Shown here one piece after another: positions 36,156-44,694 of a DNA stretch of 64,000 bases. Origin of the DNA: CG2-30-36-16 sp964372115 (GTDB taxonomy: Bacteria > Bacteroidota > Ignavibacteria > Ignavibacteriales > Ignavibacteriaceae); NCBI GenBank assembly GCA_964372115.1, contig CAYJPN010000008.1, positions 62,001 through 126,000 on the forward strand, in the 5' to 3' direction. The position numbers were made by a program, and so were the translations under genes. Under the pieces are notes generated by a model. The model saw only the letters and a program-made list of their open reading frames with translations. It was not told the origin of the DNA and did no database searches. Within the stretch, counting starts at the first letter, position 1. The number at the start of each line of letters is the position of its first letter.

Positions 36156-37001
36156 ATGAATAAAAACTTTATTTTCGTTGTTTTATGTCCGTTATTATTT
36201 CACTCAGTGCATCTTCTATCTCAAACTCAATCTGAAAAGGATAACAACTGGAAACTTGTGTGGCAGGATGAATTTAACACTGCCACGTTAGACACAAGCA
36301 AGTGGAATGTTTTAATACGCGAAACAAGCAAGCACGGCGAACTTCAATATTACGTGCCGGATGATGTATATGTTGAAAACGGTAATTTGAGAATAAGGAG
36401 TCGTATCCGGAAATATGGTTCCCAAGAATATACAAGCGGCAGGCTTGATACAAAGGGGAAATTTGCGCCTGTCTATGGTCGGTTTGAAATTCGCGCAAAA
36501 CTTCCTTTGGGCAAAGGGCTATGGCCCGCGTACTGGCTTTACCCGCAAAACCGTAACTGGCAGATGGAGTACATAATGTCGGAGGCTGTTGCTGCTGGCA
36601 AAGAACGTTTAATACCGGAAGAAAGACCCTGGTACAGTGAAATTGATATTATGGAATTTCTTGGTCATGAGCCGAATATTATTTACGGGACATTGCACTA
36701 CTATACATTTGATGGAATAAAGAAAACAAGTTCAGGCAAGGTGGATGGAGATGTTAACTTCTCAAACGATTTTCACATTTATACATTAGATTGGCAGCCC
36801 GATTCTATCCGCTGGTATATTGACGGAAAACTTTTTCATGTAAGCACAGATGGAATTCCGCATACGCCACATTATTTAATACTTAACACGGCAATCGGCG
36901 GAAGCTGGCCGGGTAATCCCGATTCAACAACAATATTTCCGCAGTTCCATGATGTTGATTATGTTCATGTATATCAGAAGAAAGAATATTTTAAGAAATA
37001 G
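36156..37001 (+). CDS. Secreted glycoside hydrolase family 16 (beta-glucanase/laminarinase-like)
   Basis: A 281-residue enzyme with a signal peptide (hydrophobic N-terminus ending HLLSQTQ). The GH16 active site is EIDIMEFLGHEPN near residue 163, with nucleophile and acid Glu in ExDxxE form. Substrate-binding WKLVWQDEFNTATLDTSKWN at the start and FHIYTLDWQPDSIRWYIDGK are also typical. It should cleave beta-1,3- or mixed-linkage glucans in the periplasm or outside. It stands alone on its strand. Confidence 0.93.
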   Translation: MNKNFIFVVLCPLLFHSVHLLSQTQSEKDNNWKLVWQDEFNTATLDTSKWNVLIRETSKHGELQYYVPDDVYVENGNLRIRSRIRKYGSQEYTSGRLDTKGKFAPVYGRFEIRAKLPLGKGLWPAYWLYPQNRNWQMEYIMSEAVAAGKERLIPEERPWYSEIDIMEFLGHEPNIIYGTLHYYTFDGIKKTSSGKVDGDVNFSNDFHIYTLDWQPDSIRWYIDGKLFHVSTDGIPHTPHYLILNTAIGGSWPGNPDSTTIFPQFHDVDYVHVYQKKEYFKK

Positions 37002-37189
37002 GGGTTTGAAGAAATTATTTGAGATGTTTTTTTTGAAGGATTAATTAAGTATAGATATTGACTGCAGCATAAAACATAAAAACCATTTAAAACATCAATT
37101 TTACTTTTACAAGCTCTGGAATAATAACCAGTATTTTAAAAAGTTCATAGAGTTTTCTCATCGTACATTATTAATTATACATCGGACAT

Positions 37190-38212
37190 TTACTTATAAA
37201 GCCTGTTATACTTCTCTTGTGCAATCAAACCGGGGTTCCCTTCATATATTCCACCATCAACGAATCCGTCATACACGCGCACCGCTATTTGGTTTTTGCC
37301 GTTCTGTTTTATTATCCCATCGGGAATATAATAGACACGATTTTTTCTATAATAATCATCAAGCGGGGTTATAGGTTTATCAACAAACCATTTGCCGGTG
37401 GAGCCGATTAGTTCACCATTAATAAATACCTGATCGTAGTCATCAATTTTACCGAGAAGCAGAATTAATTTTTTGTTTTTTAGTTTTTCATCAAGCACAA
37501 AACTTTTTCTGTACCAGGCAAAACCATCGTAGTCACTGTAACCCTGTGGTTCCCAAAAACCAGGTACGCGTATTTCATTCCAGCCGTTATCATCGTAATT
37601 TATTTCCTTTCGCTCCGACTCATCACCCGTTGCAAACTTCCATTTGCCGGTTAAAAATTGTTCCGGTAAAACCATATCTTTTGTTATGAAGAGACCAACA
37701 GAGCCGGACATAATACCGCCGCCAAGTTGTGCGTCGTACACACGAACACTAATAATATTATCGCCATTGTAATTAATGAAATCCGGCGGCAGCGCGTATT
37801 TGCGCCGGGCGGAGTATGCTGTTACGTATTTAGGGGGGAACGAACCGCTGGCGCCAATAAGATATCCGTTTAGATAAGTTTCATCAACATCATCAACAAA
37901 ACCGAGATCGAGATAAAATGCTGAGTTTTTGTATTTATCTGAAACTGTAAAGTGTTTGCGGTACCATGCGTAACCGTCGTAACCGTGAAAACCTTCATCT
38001 TCCCAGGGGGAAGGGACAAAAATTTCCTCCCATCCTGAATCGTTGTATGCCGGGTCTTCCCATCTTGGCTCATCACCAATTGAAAACTTCCAGTAACCTT
38101 CCAAATTTATATCGGGTTGTTTTTCCACTTCTGGTACCGAAGTTTCAACACAACCACCGGCGCCAAGCGCTGCGAGGGTTAAAAGAAAAACAATATTTAT
38201 AATTTTTTTCAA
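37190..38212 (-). CDS. Lipoprotein with two tandem GH2-type sugar-binding jelly-roll domains
   Basis: A 340-residue lipoprotein (lipobox LGAGGC near residue 21). Residues about 35-185 and 186-335 are repeats of one another: GYWKFSIGDEPRWEDPAYND / GKWKFATGDESERKEINYDD, GYDGYAWYRKHF / DYDGFAWYRKSF, ETYLNGYLIGASGSFP / QVFINGELIGSTGKWF, NIISVRVYDAQLGGGIMSG / NQIAVRVYDGFVDGGIYEG. The fold matches the sugar-binding domain of family 2 glycosidases, without any catalytic domain. An array of four regulator-like half-sites lies 52-87 bases upstream, matching one ahead of the next gene. Confidence 0.75.
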   Translation of the reverse strand: MKKIINIVFLLTLAALGAGGCVETSVPEVEKQPDINLEGYWKFSIGDEPRWEDPAYNDSGWEEIFVPSPWEDEGFHGYDGYAWYRKHFTVSDKYKNSAFYLDLGFVDDVDETYLNGYLIGASGSFPPKYVTAYSARRKYALPPDFINYNGDNIISVRVYDAQLGGGIMSGSVGLFITKDMVLPEQFLTGKWKFATGDESERKEINYDDNGWNEIRVPGFWEPQGYSDYDGFAWYRKSFVLDEKLKNKKLILLLGKIDDYDQVFINGELIGSTGKWFVDKPITPLDDYYRKNRVYYIPDGIIKQNGKNQIAVRVYDGFVDGGIYEGNPGLIAQEKYNRLYK

Positions 38213-38263
38213 AGATTATTATCAATTCAATATATGAAGATATAAATGTCCAGATTTCAAAGG

Positions 38264-38300
38264 GTCATCAAGTTGTAATTAATTGTAAAAAATTGTCACC
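38264..38300 (-). promoter_or_regulatory. Operator array B: four half-sites at 10-bp spacing
   Basis: On the plus strand GTCAT (38264), GTAAT (38274), GTAAA (38284) and GTCAC (38294) start exactly 10 bases apart. The block GTAATTAATTGTAAAAAATT plus GTCACC aligns with array A at 21 of 26 bases. It lies upstream of the lipoprotein gene. Tandem half-sites at one helical turn are typical of OmpR-family regulators (compare GTAAA-N5-GTAAA of CpxR). Confidence 0.6.
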
Positions 38301-38304
38301 GTTT

Positions 38305-38736
38305 TTATAACCCTGCTGTGCGGATATTTACATCAATCATATACTGATTATAAATTGCCGAACACATATTTTTTACTCTATTGTCGGAAGCTGAAAAAGC
38401 AAGATTTTTTACTGCCTCCATACCGTCTTTGTCGCCAATTTGATAAAATGAAAGAGCAATTAAAATTTTTATTTCCGGAAATTTTTCATCTTCTAATTGT
38501 TCTGTTAACGCATCTACAGCGTGGGTCATTTTATATTTTCCGGCAAGATATATCATGCTTTTTTTTACGCCTGTATTTTCAGACTTTATGCCTGTGCAAA
38601 TATTTTCAATTGCGTATTCTGAATCTATTGTTTTGCTTTTATTATTTTGTGCTGCTACCGGGATGGATAACAACATAAAAGATGCAAAAAGATAAAGAAC
38701 TGTTTTTTTTGCAATGTTTCTTTCTAAAGTTTTCAT
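38305..38736 (-). CDS. Small exported HEAT-repeat-like protein
   Basis: A 143-residue protein with a signal peptide (VLYLFASFMLLSIPVAAQNN). The mature part is helical with HEAT-like pairs: IKSENTGVKKSMIYLAGKYK, AVDALTEQLEDEKFPEIKIL and IALSFYQIGDKDGMEAVKNL. Function unknown; probably a periplasmic binding protein. Upstream lie a TAAGTTTG promoter element and operator array A, next to the two-component genes, suggesting control by that system. Confidence 0.6.
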   Translation of the reverse strand: MKTLERNIAKKTVLYLFASFMLLSIPVAAQNNKSKTIDSEYAIENICTGIKSENTGVKKSMIYLAGKYKMTHAVDALTEQLEDEKFPEIKILIALSFYQIGDKDGMEAVKNLAFSASDNRVKNMCSAIYNQYMIDVNIRTAGL

Positions 38737-38782
38737 TTTTTTTCCTATAAGTTTTGTTGAAAGTTTATCAAAGTTTCTGTAC

Positions 38783-38790
38783 CAAACTTA
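38783..38790 (-). promoter_or_regulatory. Candidate promoter of the HEAT-like gene
   Basis: TAAGTTTG on the minus strand fits TAnnTTTG; it is 46 bases before the ATG and 12 bases downstream of the nearest half-site of array A, a place where an activator could contact RNA polymerase. The element is part of an 11-bp inverted repeat (38744-38754 with 38784-38794, AAACTTATAGG). Confidence 0.5.
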
Positions 38791-38802
38791 TAGGATGAAT
38801 CT

Positions 38803-38848
38803 GTCACGGGTGTCACCCCGCAGTAAATGATTGTAAAGAAATGTCACC
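38803..38848 (-). promoter_or_regulatory. Operator array A: five phased half-sites
   Basis: On the plus strand GTCAC (38803), GTCAC (38812), GTAAA (38823), GTAAA (38833) and GTCAC (38843) are spaced 9, 11, 10 and 10 bases. GTAAATGATTGTAAAGAAAT then GTCACC matches array B. It lies between the response-regulator gene and the promoter of the HEAT-like gene, so regulation by that regulator is a natural inference. Confidence 0.6.
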
Positions 38849-38857
38849 TCAAAAAAA

Positions 38858-39544
38858 CTAATCCAACAATTTATAACCAACACCGTGGACGGTTAAAATT
38901 ATTTTGGGATGATTCGGATCCGCTTCTATTTTTTGTCTCAGTTTTAATATAAAGTTGTCAACCGTCCGGGTAGTGGGTGATTCCTCATATCCCCAGATTT
39001 CGGTAAGCAGGTTATCGCGGCTCACGGTCGTATTTCTTTTTTTCCAGAGGTAGTGTAAAATTTAAAATTATTTGTGCGTCATTTGAACCTGCTCTCCCCC
39101 TTCTTCCGCCGAATAGCTGCTAAAATTAATCCCGATTCTTCCTATGTTTATTATATCCCCGCCGCTTTTTACTAACATGTCATCGCCACGGCGCAGCACT
39201 GCTTTTACACGCGCAAGCAGCTCGCGCAAGCTGAATGGTTTTGTAATATAATCATCGGCTCCGAGTTCGAGCCCGAGTACTTTATCTATTTCTTCACCTT
39301 TTGCGGTAAGCATAATAATTGGAACCGTAAGACCTTTTTTGCGCACCGTTTTACAAACATCAAAACCTGACATTTTCGGCATCATAACATCAAGGAGCAC
39401 AAGGTTATAACTTCCCTCAAGAATTTTATTTAACCCTTCTTCGCCGTCCACCGCGGTATCAACTTCGTAACTTTCAAACTCGAGATTGTCTCTTAGCCCC
39501 ATACGCATTGAAGGTTCATCTTCAACAATTAAAATTTTTGTCAT
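38858..39544 (-). pseudogene. OmpR-family response regulator interrupted by two in-frame TAA codons
   Basis: The receiver domain (residues 1-120) is intact: KILIVEDEP, phospho-acceptor Asp52 in LVLLDVMMPKMSGF, IIMLTAKG, and GADDYITKPFSLRELLARVK. Then QVQMTHK meets TAA, TTT, TAA (39070-39062), and the same frame continues ILHYLWKKRNTTVSRDNLLT through VDNFILKLRQKI to HGVGYKLLD and TAG at 38858. OmpR proteins read KEFEIL here, so two GAA codons became TAA by G to T changes. Total length (228 codons) is normal. As written, a 158-residue receiver without DNA-binding part is made. Its kinase lies upstream. Confidence 0.85.
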
Positions 39545-39613
39545 ATCCTCTCCGGATTAAAATTTTCATAATATGAATAAAATAATATTTTCAATAAAAA
39601 TATGATCGTTTAA

Positions 39614-41182
39614 TCAGCTCTTTTGTTCCTCCCGTTTTTTCGGGAGGTTTAATCTGAATGAACTTCCGGAACCGGGTTTACTCACAAGAGTAATTTTGCC
39701 GTTGTGTGCTTTCATTATATGGTCGACGAGCGCGAGCCCGAGTCCGGTGCCTTTTGTATTATGCACAAGTCCGGTTGAAACACGGAAAAACTTTTCAAAA
39801 ATTCTTTTCTGATTCTCGGGTGCAATTCCTATTCCGTGGTCTTTTACCTCAAGAAAAATATAACCGTTATCGTGCCCTGTTTTAACATTAATCTCTTTTA
39901 TCTCTTCACTGTATTTCATAGCATTATCAATAAGATTTATAAAAGCTTCCGCTAAAGCTTCGCCGTCGGCATAAAGTTTGGGAAGAGAATCATCTGCGGC
40001 AAAACTATGTTTAAAGCCTTTACTCTGAAGATGAAAATTGTATGTTGTTAAAACAGAAGCTGCAATTTGGTTTAGATCAACTTCAGAAAAATTATATGTC
40101 CGTTTTCCGGCTTCCATTTTCGAAAAACTTAAAATCTTATTCACAATCCGGCTAAGTCTACCTGCTTCCTGGCTTATAATAGAATAATACTCTCTTGTTT
40201 TTTCCTCCGACTTTATGCGGCCCATTTCAAGTGTTTCCGCAAACATGCTAATAAGCGCGAGCGGTGTTCGCAGTTCGTGGGAAACGTTTGAAACAAAATC
40301 CGATTTTATCTGAGCGAACTCAACTTCCTTTTTTATGCTTCGGATAACAAAATATAACCCGAGAAGCAATAAAACTGTAAGCGCCGAAATTAAAATCATA
40401 TTGGTTGTGGTACGCTGCCGCACTATGTGCGAAATACTATCGCCGCGTAAACCGATACCGAGATTGTATGCCGGAAGAAGCCACAATTTTTTTCGCTGCT
40501 GAATGTCTTTTGGATTAAAGTTTTCTGATCGATTAAAACTATAATTTTTATTTTTTGAAAAAACCGAAATAAAAAAATCATCCCGGGAAATTGACTGGAT
40601 ACGCGGTGAAAGGTTTTGATTAATAAATATTACGGGATTAACGGCAATTACGCAAATAGTTTTTTCACCGGAAGGCTTGTCTGTAATAAAAAACAGCAGT
40701 GAAAGGTTTTCATCCGTGCTGTCACCACCGGGTTCAATTTTTCTGTAGCCGCTTCTATAATATGTGTAAAGCCTTTTTATTTTTGTGTCATTTTGTTTTA
40801 GCAGTGCGCCAACCATCTCCCGCGAAAACAGTTCGGCACCGCTTTTCGGATAAAAATTTATTCTGGTTGGATTTAATGAATCGACTGTGAAGAAAAAATT
40901 TATCGCCTTGTTTTCATTTAAAATCGTATTTAATGTCTTCTCGTTCTCGTCAACTGTTTCGCTGTTTAATAAAAGATTTATTCTTCCCGCCCAACTATTA
41001 GCCAGATCATCCGAATATTGATTTACCGAAAATAAAATTGCGTCGAGCTGTCTATTGTAGATCGTAGAGAGTACTTCTTCATTCTGGCTAAGGTTATTTA
41101 ATTCGTATGCGGTAAAAAACATTGCCGGCAGAAGAACCAAAAACAGTAAGAGAGCCGCTATTTTTTTTGTTGAGAAAGACAT
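39614..41182 (-). CDS. Sensor histidine kinase
   Basis: About 522 residues from ATG 41182; an ATG four codons upstream is possible. One membrane helix at residues 5-25, a periplasmic sensor part of about 230 residues, and a second helix near 262-282 (TTNMILISALTVLLLLGLYF). Then HisKA with FVSNVSHELRTPLALISMFA, N box NLIDNAMKYSEE, G1 VKDHGIGIAPENQ, F box and G2 GTGLGLALVDHI. It should phosphorylate the adjacent response regulator 69 bases downstream. The sensor part matches no named domain. Confidence 0.9.
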   Translation of the reverse strand: MSFSTKKIAALLLFLVLLPAMFFTAYELNNLSQNEEVLSTIYNRQLDAILFSVNQYSDDLANSWAGRINLLLNSETVDENEKTLNTILNENKAINFFFTVDSLNPTRINFYPKSGAELFSREMVGALLKQNDTKIKRLYTYYRSGYRKIEPGGDSTDENLSLLFFITDKPSGEKTICVIAVNPVIFINQNLSPRIQSISRDDFFISVFSKNKNYSFNRSENFNPKDIQQRKKLWLLPAYNLGIGLRGDSISHIVRQRTTTNMILISALTVLLLLGLYFVIRSIKKEVEFAQIKSDFVSNVSHELRTPLALISMFAETLEMGRIKSEEKTREYYSIISQEAGRLSRIVNKILSFSKMEAGKRTYNFSEVDLNQIAASVLTTYNFHLQSKGFKHSFAADDSLPKLYADGEALAEAFINLIDNAMKYSEEIKEINVKTGHDNGYIFLEVKDHGIGIAPENQKRIFEKFFRVSTGLVHNTKGTGLGLALVDHIMKAHNGKITLVSKPGSGSSFRLNLPKKREEQKS

Positions 41183-41187
41183 GAAAA

Positions 41188-41212
41188 TGTACAATGTATA
41201 GTGTACAATGTA
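41188..41212. repeat. TGTACAATGTA repeated twice
   Basis: TGTACAATGTA at 41188-41198 and 41202-41212, 14 bases apart, between the divergent kinase and transporter genes and reaching the kinase start. The same words (TGTACA, TACAATG) build the repeat arms of S23 element 2. Confidence 0.5.
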
Positions 41213-41305
41213 CAGTTATTTTGAACATCGTACTTTATTTAATATTAATTTTTAATAGTCTGATTGAAAATATATAACTTTCAGCATCAAAAAAGTAAAC
41301 AATTT

Positions 41306-42604
41306 ATGAATTTAAAACCCGGCAGTCTTTCACTTAGCAAAATTTTCATCTTCTGGCTTCCATTGGCAGCCACCTGGTTGATGATGTCTGTCGAGGGACC
41401 TTTTCTTTCAGCTTTAATTGCCCGGCTTGCCGATCCTAAATTTAATCTTGCTGCTTACGGTGTTGCGTTTTCATTTGCATTAATAATAGAAGCGCCCGTA
41501 ATAATGATAATGAGCGCATCCACAGCGCTTGTAAAAGACTATTCATCTTATTTAAAGCTGCGCAATTTTACGTTTGCTCTTAATATAATAATAACCGGGG
41601 TAATGATAATATTTGTCATTCCACCAATATTTTATTTTATCACTGAAAGATTAATCGGGCTGCCGGCAGAGGTTAGTCGCCTTACACACATAGCAACAAT
41701 TATTTTGATCCCGTGGCCGGGCACAATAGGTTATAGAAGATTTTACCAGGGAATATTAATCCGCCGCAATTTAACAAAACGTGTAGCATACGGAACAATA
41801 ATACGGCTGAGTTCGATGACAATAACGGCGTTATTTTTTTATCTTTTTACCGAAGTTGAGGGAGTAATTATCGGGGCAGCCTCATTATCCGTTGCAGTAA
41901 CATTGGAAGCTGCAGCAAGCAGAATTATGGTTCATCGGACTTTGAAAAAAATGGTTGATGATAAAATAGAACTTACTTATAAACATATCTGGGATTTTTA
42001 TCTTCCATTAGCCTTGACTTCTTTAATTACGCTCGGCGTGCATCCGTTTGTAGTTTTTTTTATCGGTCAAAGCCGCATGGCGCTTGAATCACTTGCCGTA
42101 TTTCCGGTTCTCAACTCATTTGTATTTATTTTTAGAAGTTTAGGTCTCTCATACCAGGAAGCGGCAATTGCTTTAATGGGGGAACACCATGAAAATTATT
42201 TTATGTTAAAAAAGTTTGCGTGGATTATGGGCATCGGTGTTATTTCGGCGCTTTCTATTGTGGCGTTCACACCGCTTTCCTCTATTTGGTTTAATGAGGT
42301 TTCAGGCTTGAGCGTAGAACTATCAAGATTTGCATTTCTGCCGCTAATCATACTTGCAATAATGCCCGGTTTAACTGTATTAATAAGTTTTCAACGGGCG
42401 GTACTTGTTGAAGCAAAAAACACAAAGCCGATTACACTTGCAACCGCGGCAGAGTTTTTCGGCATTGTAATCGTGTTGTTTGTTTTGATAAAATACTTTT
42501 CTGCGGTAGGTATTGTAGCCGCCGCCGTTTCATTTATTTGCGGCAGATTGGCAGCAAACTTTTATCTCGCCAAATCCTTTGCCGAAACAGTAAAAAAATA
42601 TTAG
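41306..42604 (+). CDS. MATE-like multispanning transporter
   Basis: About 432 residues and roughly 12 hydrophobic helices. Start taken as ATG 41306 (MNLKPGSLSLSKIFIFWLPL); TTG 41264 is an alternative. VEGPFLSALIARLADPKFNL and FALIIEAPVIMIMSASTALV at the start resemble a Bacteroidota/Ignavibacteria branch of the MATE/MOP exporter superfamily. Substrate is unknown; a lipid-linked or small-molecule flippase or a drug exporter are both possible. Confidence 0.65.
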   Translation: MNLKPGSLSLSKIFIFWLPLAATWLMMSVEGPFLSALIARLADPKFNLAAYGVAFSFALIIEAPVIMIMSASTALVKDYSSYLKLRNFTFALNIIITGVMIIFVIPPIFYFITERLIGLPAEVSRLTHIATIILIPWPGTIGYRRFYQGILIRRNLTKRVAYGTIIRLSSMTITALFFYLFTEVEGVIIGAASLSVAVTLEAAASRIMVHRTLKKMVDDKIELTYKHIWDFYLPLALTSLITLGVHPFVVFFIGQSRMALESLAVFPVLNSFVFIFRSLGLSYQEAAIALMGEHHENYFMLKKFAWIMGIGVISALSIVAFTPLSSIWFNEVSGLSVELSRFAFLPLIILAIMPGLTVLISFQRAVLVEAKNTKPITLATAAEFFGIVIVLFVLIKYFSAVGIVAAAVSFICGRLAANFYLAKSFAETVKKY

Positions 42605-42613
42605 AACATTATC

Positions 42614-42700
42614 ATGATAAAAAAAGCGGTGAAGTTATCAATAGAATCGGAAAAATTGTTTAAGCAATCTTATATAGATGATGAGCGGTTTGATACATAG
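42614..42700 (+). CDS. Possible 28-residue small ORF
   Basis: ATG at 42614 opens a short frame, MIKKAVKLSIESEKLFKQSY then IDDERFDT, ending at TAG 42700. It is hydrophilic and helical-looking. No strong ribosome-binding site; it could be a gene remnant or chance. Confidence 0.2.
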   Translation: MIKKAVKLSIESEKLFKQSYIDDERFDT

Positions 42701-42751
42701 TGTTTTTAATCTAATTTTTATCATCTTAAAAAAATATTGTTTGAGGTGTTT

Positions 42752-44632
42752 ATGAAATTTAAGCTTACTTTTACTGCAATTATTCTTTCCTCGTTTTTTA
42801 TAGCCTCCTTTGCACAATCGGATCTATACAAACCAAAAGAGATAAAAAAAGCATATAAAAAAGAGACCCGTTCTATATCAGGTCAGCCGGGAAAAAACTA
42901 CTGGCAAAATTATGTTGTGTATAAAATAGACGTACAAATAAAGCCGGAAAACAAATTGGTAGTCGGGAGTGAAACAATAGAATACACCAACAACAGTCCT
43001 GATAGTTTGAAATCGATAGTGGTTAAACTAAACCAAAACATGAACAAAAAGGGAGCGGTTCGCTTCTTGGAAATTGGCGAGGATGCGGTTACTGAAGGGA
43101 TGAATGTAACAAAAATATTTTATAATCAATCCGAGCTTTCTCAAGAACCTTCCGCAAAACAAACAAATCTATCCGGCACTAATTTAGTCCTTCGTCTGCC
43201 GACACCTTTACCTCCGAAACAAAAAGCGGAGCTTAAACTCGAATGGAATTTTACGATTCCGGCTTCATCAAATCCGCGTATGGGCTGGTATGATTCAACC
43301 TCTTTTTTCCTCGGGTACTGGTATCCTAAAATTGCTGTTTACGATGATATAAACGGATGGGATACATATTCATACGAAGGCGCTCATGAGTTTTACCAGG
43401 AGTATTCTGATTTTGATGTAAATATAACTGTGCCTCACGGATGTTTTGTTTGGGCAACAGGAATGGTAAAAAACTATAAAGAACTTTTTAACAAACAGTT
43501 TTCGGATAAGTATGAAGAAGCCTTAATATCAGACAGCGTGGTTCACATTGTCACCGTAAAGGATTTGGAAGCGGGAAGAATATTTCCTCAAAAAAGTGCT
43601 CTAATAAATTGGAGATATGAAGCAAAAAATGTTCCCGATTTTGCGTTCGGTATAAGCGATCATTATTTATGGGATGCAGCTTCGCTCGAAGTTGAACCGG
43701 GCAGAAGAACCGTCGTACAGGCAGCTTACAATCCCGACTCAAAATTTTTTGCAGACGCTGTAAAAATAGCACGTCGTTCTGTTGATTTTTTCTCAAATAT
43801 AATGCCCGGTTTTCCTTACACTTATCCTTCAATAACTGTGTATAACGGTTCGGAGGGGATGGAATACCCGATGATTGTAAATGATGGTGATTTCGGAAAT
43901 GCAATAGCTGATATTTATGTAACCTCACACGAAATTGCGCATATGTATTTTCCTTTTATTGTCGGTGTAAATGAAACACGTTACGCCTGGATGGATGAAG
44001 GTTTCGCTTACTTCCTGCCGTTTGATGTTCAGTACGAACTTTCTAATTTCGATCATAGAATAAGAGCAGCACGCGGCGTTGGTATTTATTCCGGAAGTGA
44101 AACAGATTACCCGATGATGATACCTTCATTCGCTTCTGTTGATCCTGATCTGAGTATGTTGTCTTATTACAAACCCGCTCTCTCTTATCTCGCTCTTCAA
44201 AATGCGTTGGGTGAAGAAATGTTTTCAAAATCATTAAAAGAATTTATAAACCGTTGGGAAGGCAAACACCCGCTGCCATACGATTTCTTTTATACATTTG
44301 AAGATGTTACAGGAGAAAATCTAAGCTGGTTCTGGAAGCCCTGGTATTTTGAGAGAGCTGTACCTGATGTTGCCATTAAAGAGGCTAATGTTAACGGTGA
44401 TGAACTTGCTGTCATCATAACTAATATAGGCGGAATGCCCGTTCCGGTTGAGTTAAAATTTATTACCGATGACGGCACAGAAATAAAAGAAAGTTTGTCC
44501 TCTTCAATTTGGAAGGACAAAAAAGGAATTACTGTTAAAAAGGTAGTTGAGGGAAAGGTAATAAAAGTTGAGCTTGGTTCACCTATAATTCCCGATTCGG
44601 ATTTAACAAACAACAGCTATACTATAAAGTGA
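42752..44632 (+). CDS. M1-family zinc metallopeptidase, secreted
   Basis: A 626-residue protein with a signal peptide (FTAIILSSFFIASFAQSDLY). The zinc site HEIAHMYFPFIVGV with Glu 18 residues later in WMDEGFAYFLP is the HExxH-x18-E of family M1. The exopeptidase motif is GSEGMEYPMI rather than GAMEN, so aminopeptidase specificity is uncertain. An N-terminal beta domain precedes the catalytic domain. ATG 42752 behind GAGGTG. Probably digests peptides in the periplasm or outside. Confidence 0.9.
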   Translation: MKFKLTFTAIILSSFFIASFAQSDLYKPKEIKKAYKKETRSISGQPGKNYWQNYVVYKIDVQIKPENKLVVGSETIEYTNNSPDSLKSIVVKLNQNMNKKGAVRFLEIGEDAVTEGMNVTKIFYNQSELSQEPSAKQTNLSGTNLVLRLPTPLPPKQKAELKLEWNFTIPASSNPRMGWYDSTSFFLGYWYPKIAVYDDINGWDTYSYEGAHEFYQEYSDFDVNITVPHGCFVWATGMVKNYKELFNKQFSDKYEEALISDSVVHIVTVKDLEAGRIFPQKSALINWRYEAKNVPDFAFGISDHYLWDAASLEVEPGRRTVVQAAYNPDSKFFADAVKIARRSVDFFSNIMPGFPYTYPSITVYNGSEGMEYPMIVNDGDFGNAIADIYVTSHEIAHMYFPFIVGVNETRYAWMDEGFAYFLPFDVQYELSNFDHRIRAARGVGIYSGSETDYPMMIPSFASVDPDLSMLSYYKPALSYLALQNALGEEMFSKSLKEFINRWEGKHPLPYDFFYTFEDVTGENLSWFWKPWYFERAVPDVAIKEANVNGDELAVIITNIGGMPVPVELKFITDDGTEIKESLSSSIWKDKKGITVKKVVEGKVIKVELGSPIIPDSDLTNNSYTIK

Positions 44633-44652
44633 CAAAAATCTTAAAACTAAGA

Positions 44653-44681
44653 AGAGAGTAAGGGATGATCGCTTACTCTCT
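44653..44681. terminator. Bidirectional terminator between M1 peptidase and mscS
   Basis: AGAGAGTAAG (44653-44662) and CTTACTCTCT (44672-44681) form a perfect 10-bp stem with a 9-base loop between convergent stop codons. Confidence 0.75.
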
Positions 44682-44694
44682 ATCTATTAAGTTT

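Noticed and set aside
39062..39070. Recoding of TAA as Glu in the response regulator
   Set aside because: TAA is used as a normal stop throughout the window, and two adjacent recoded codons are implausible.
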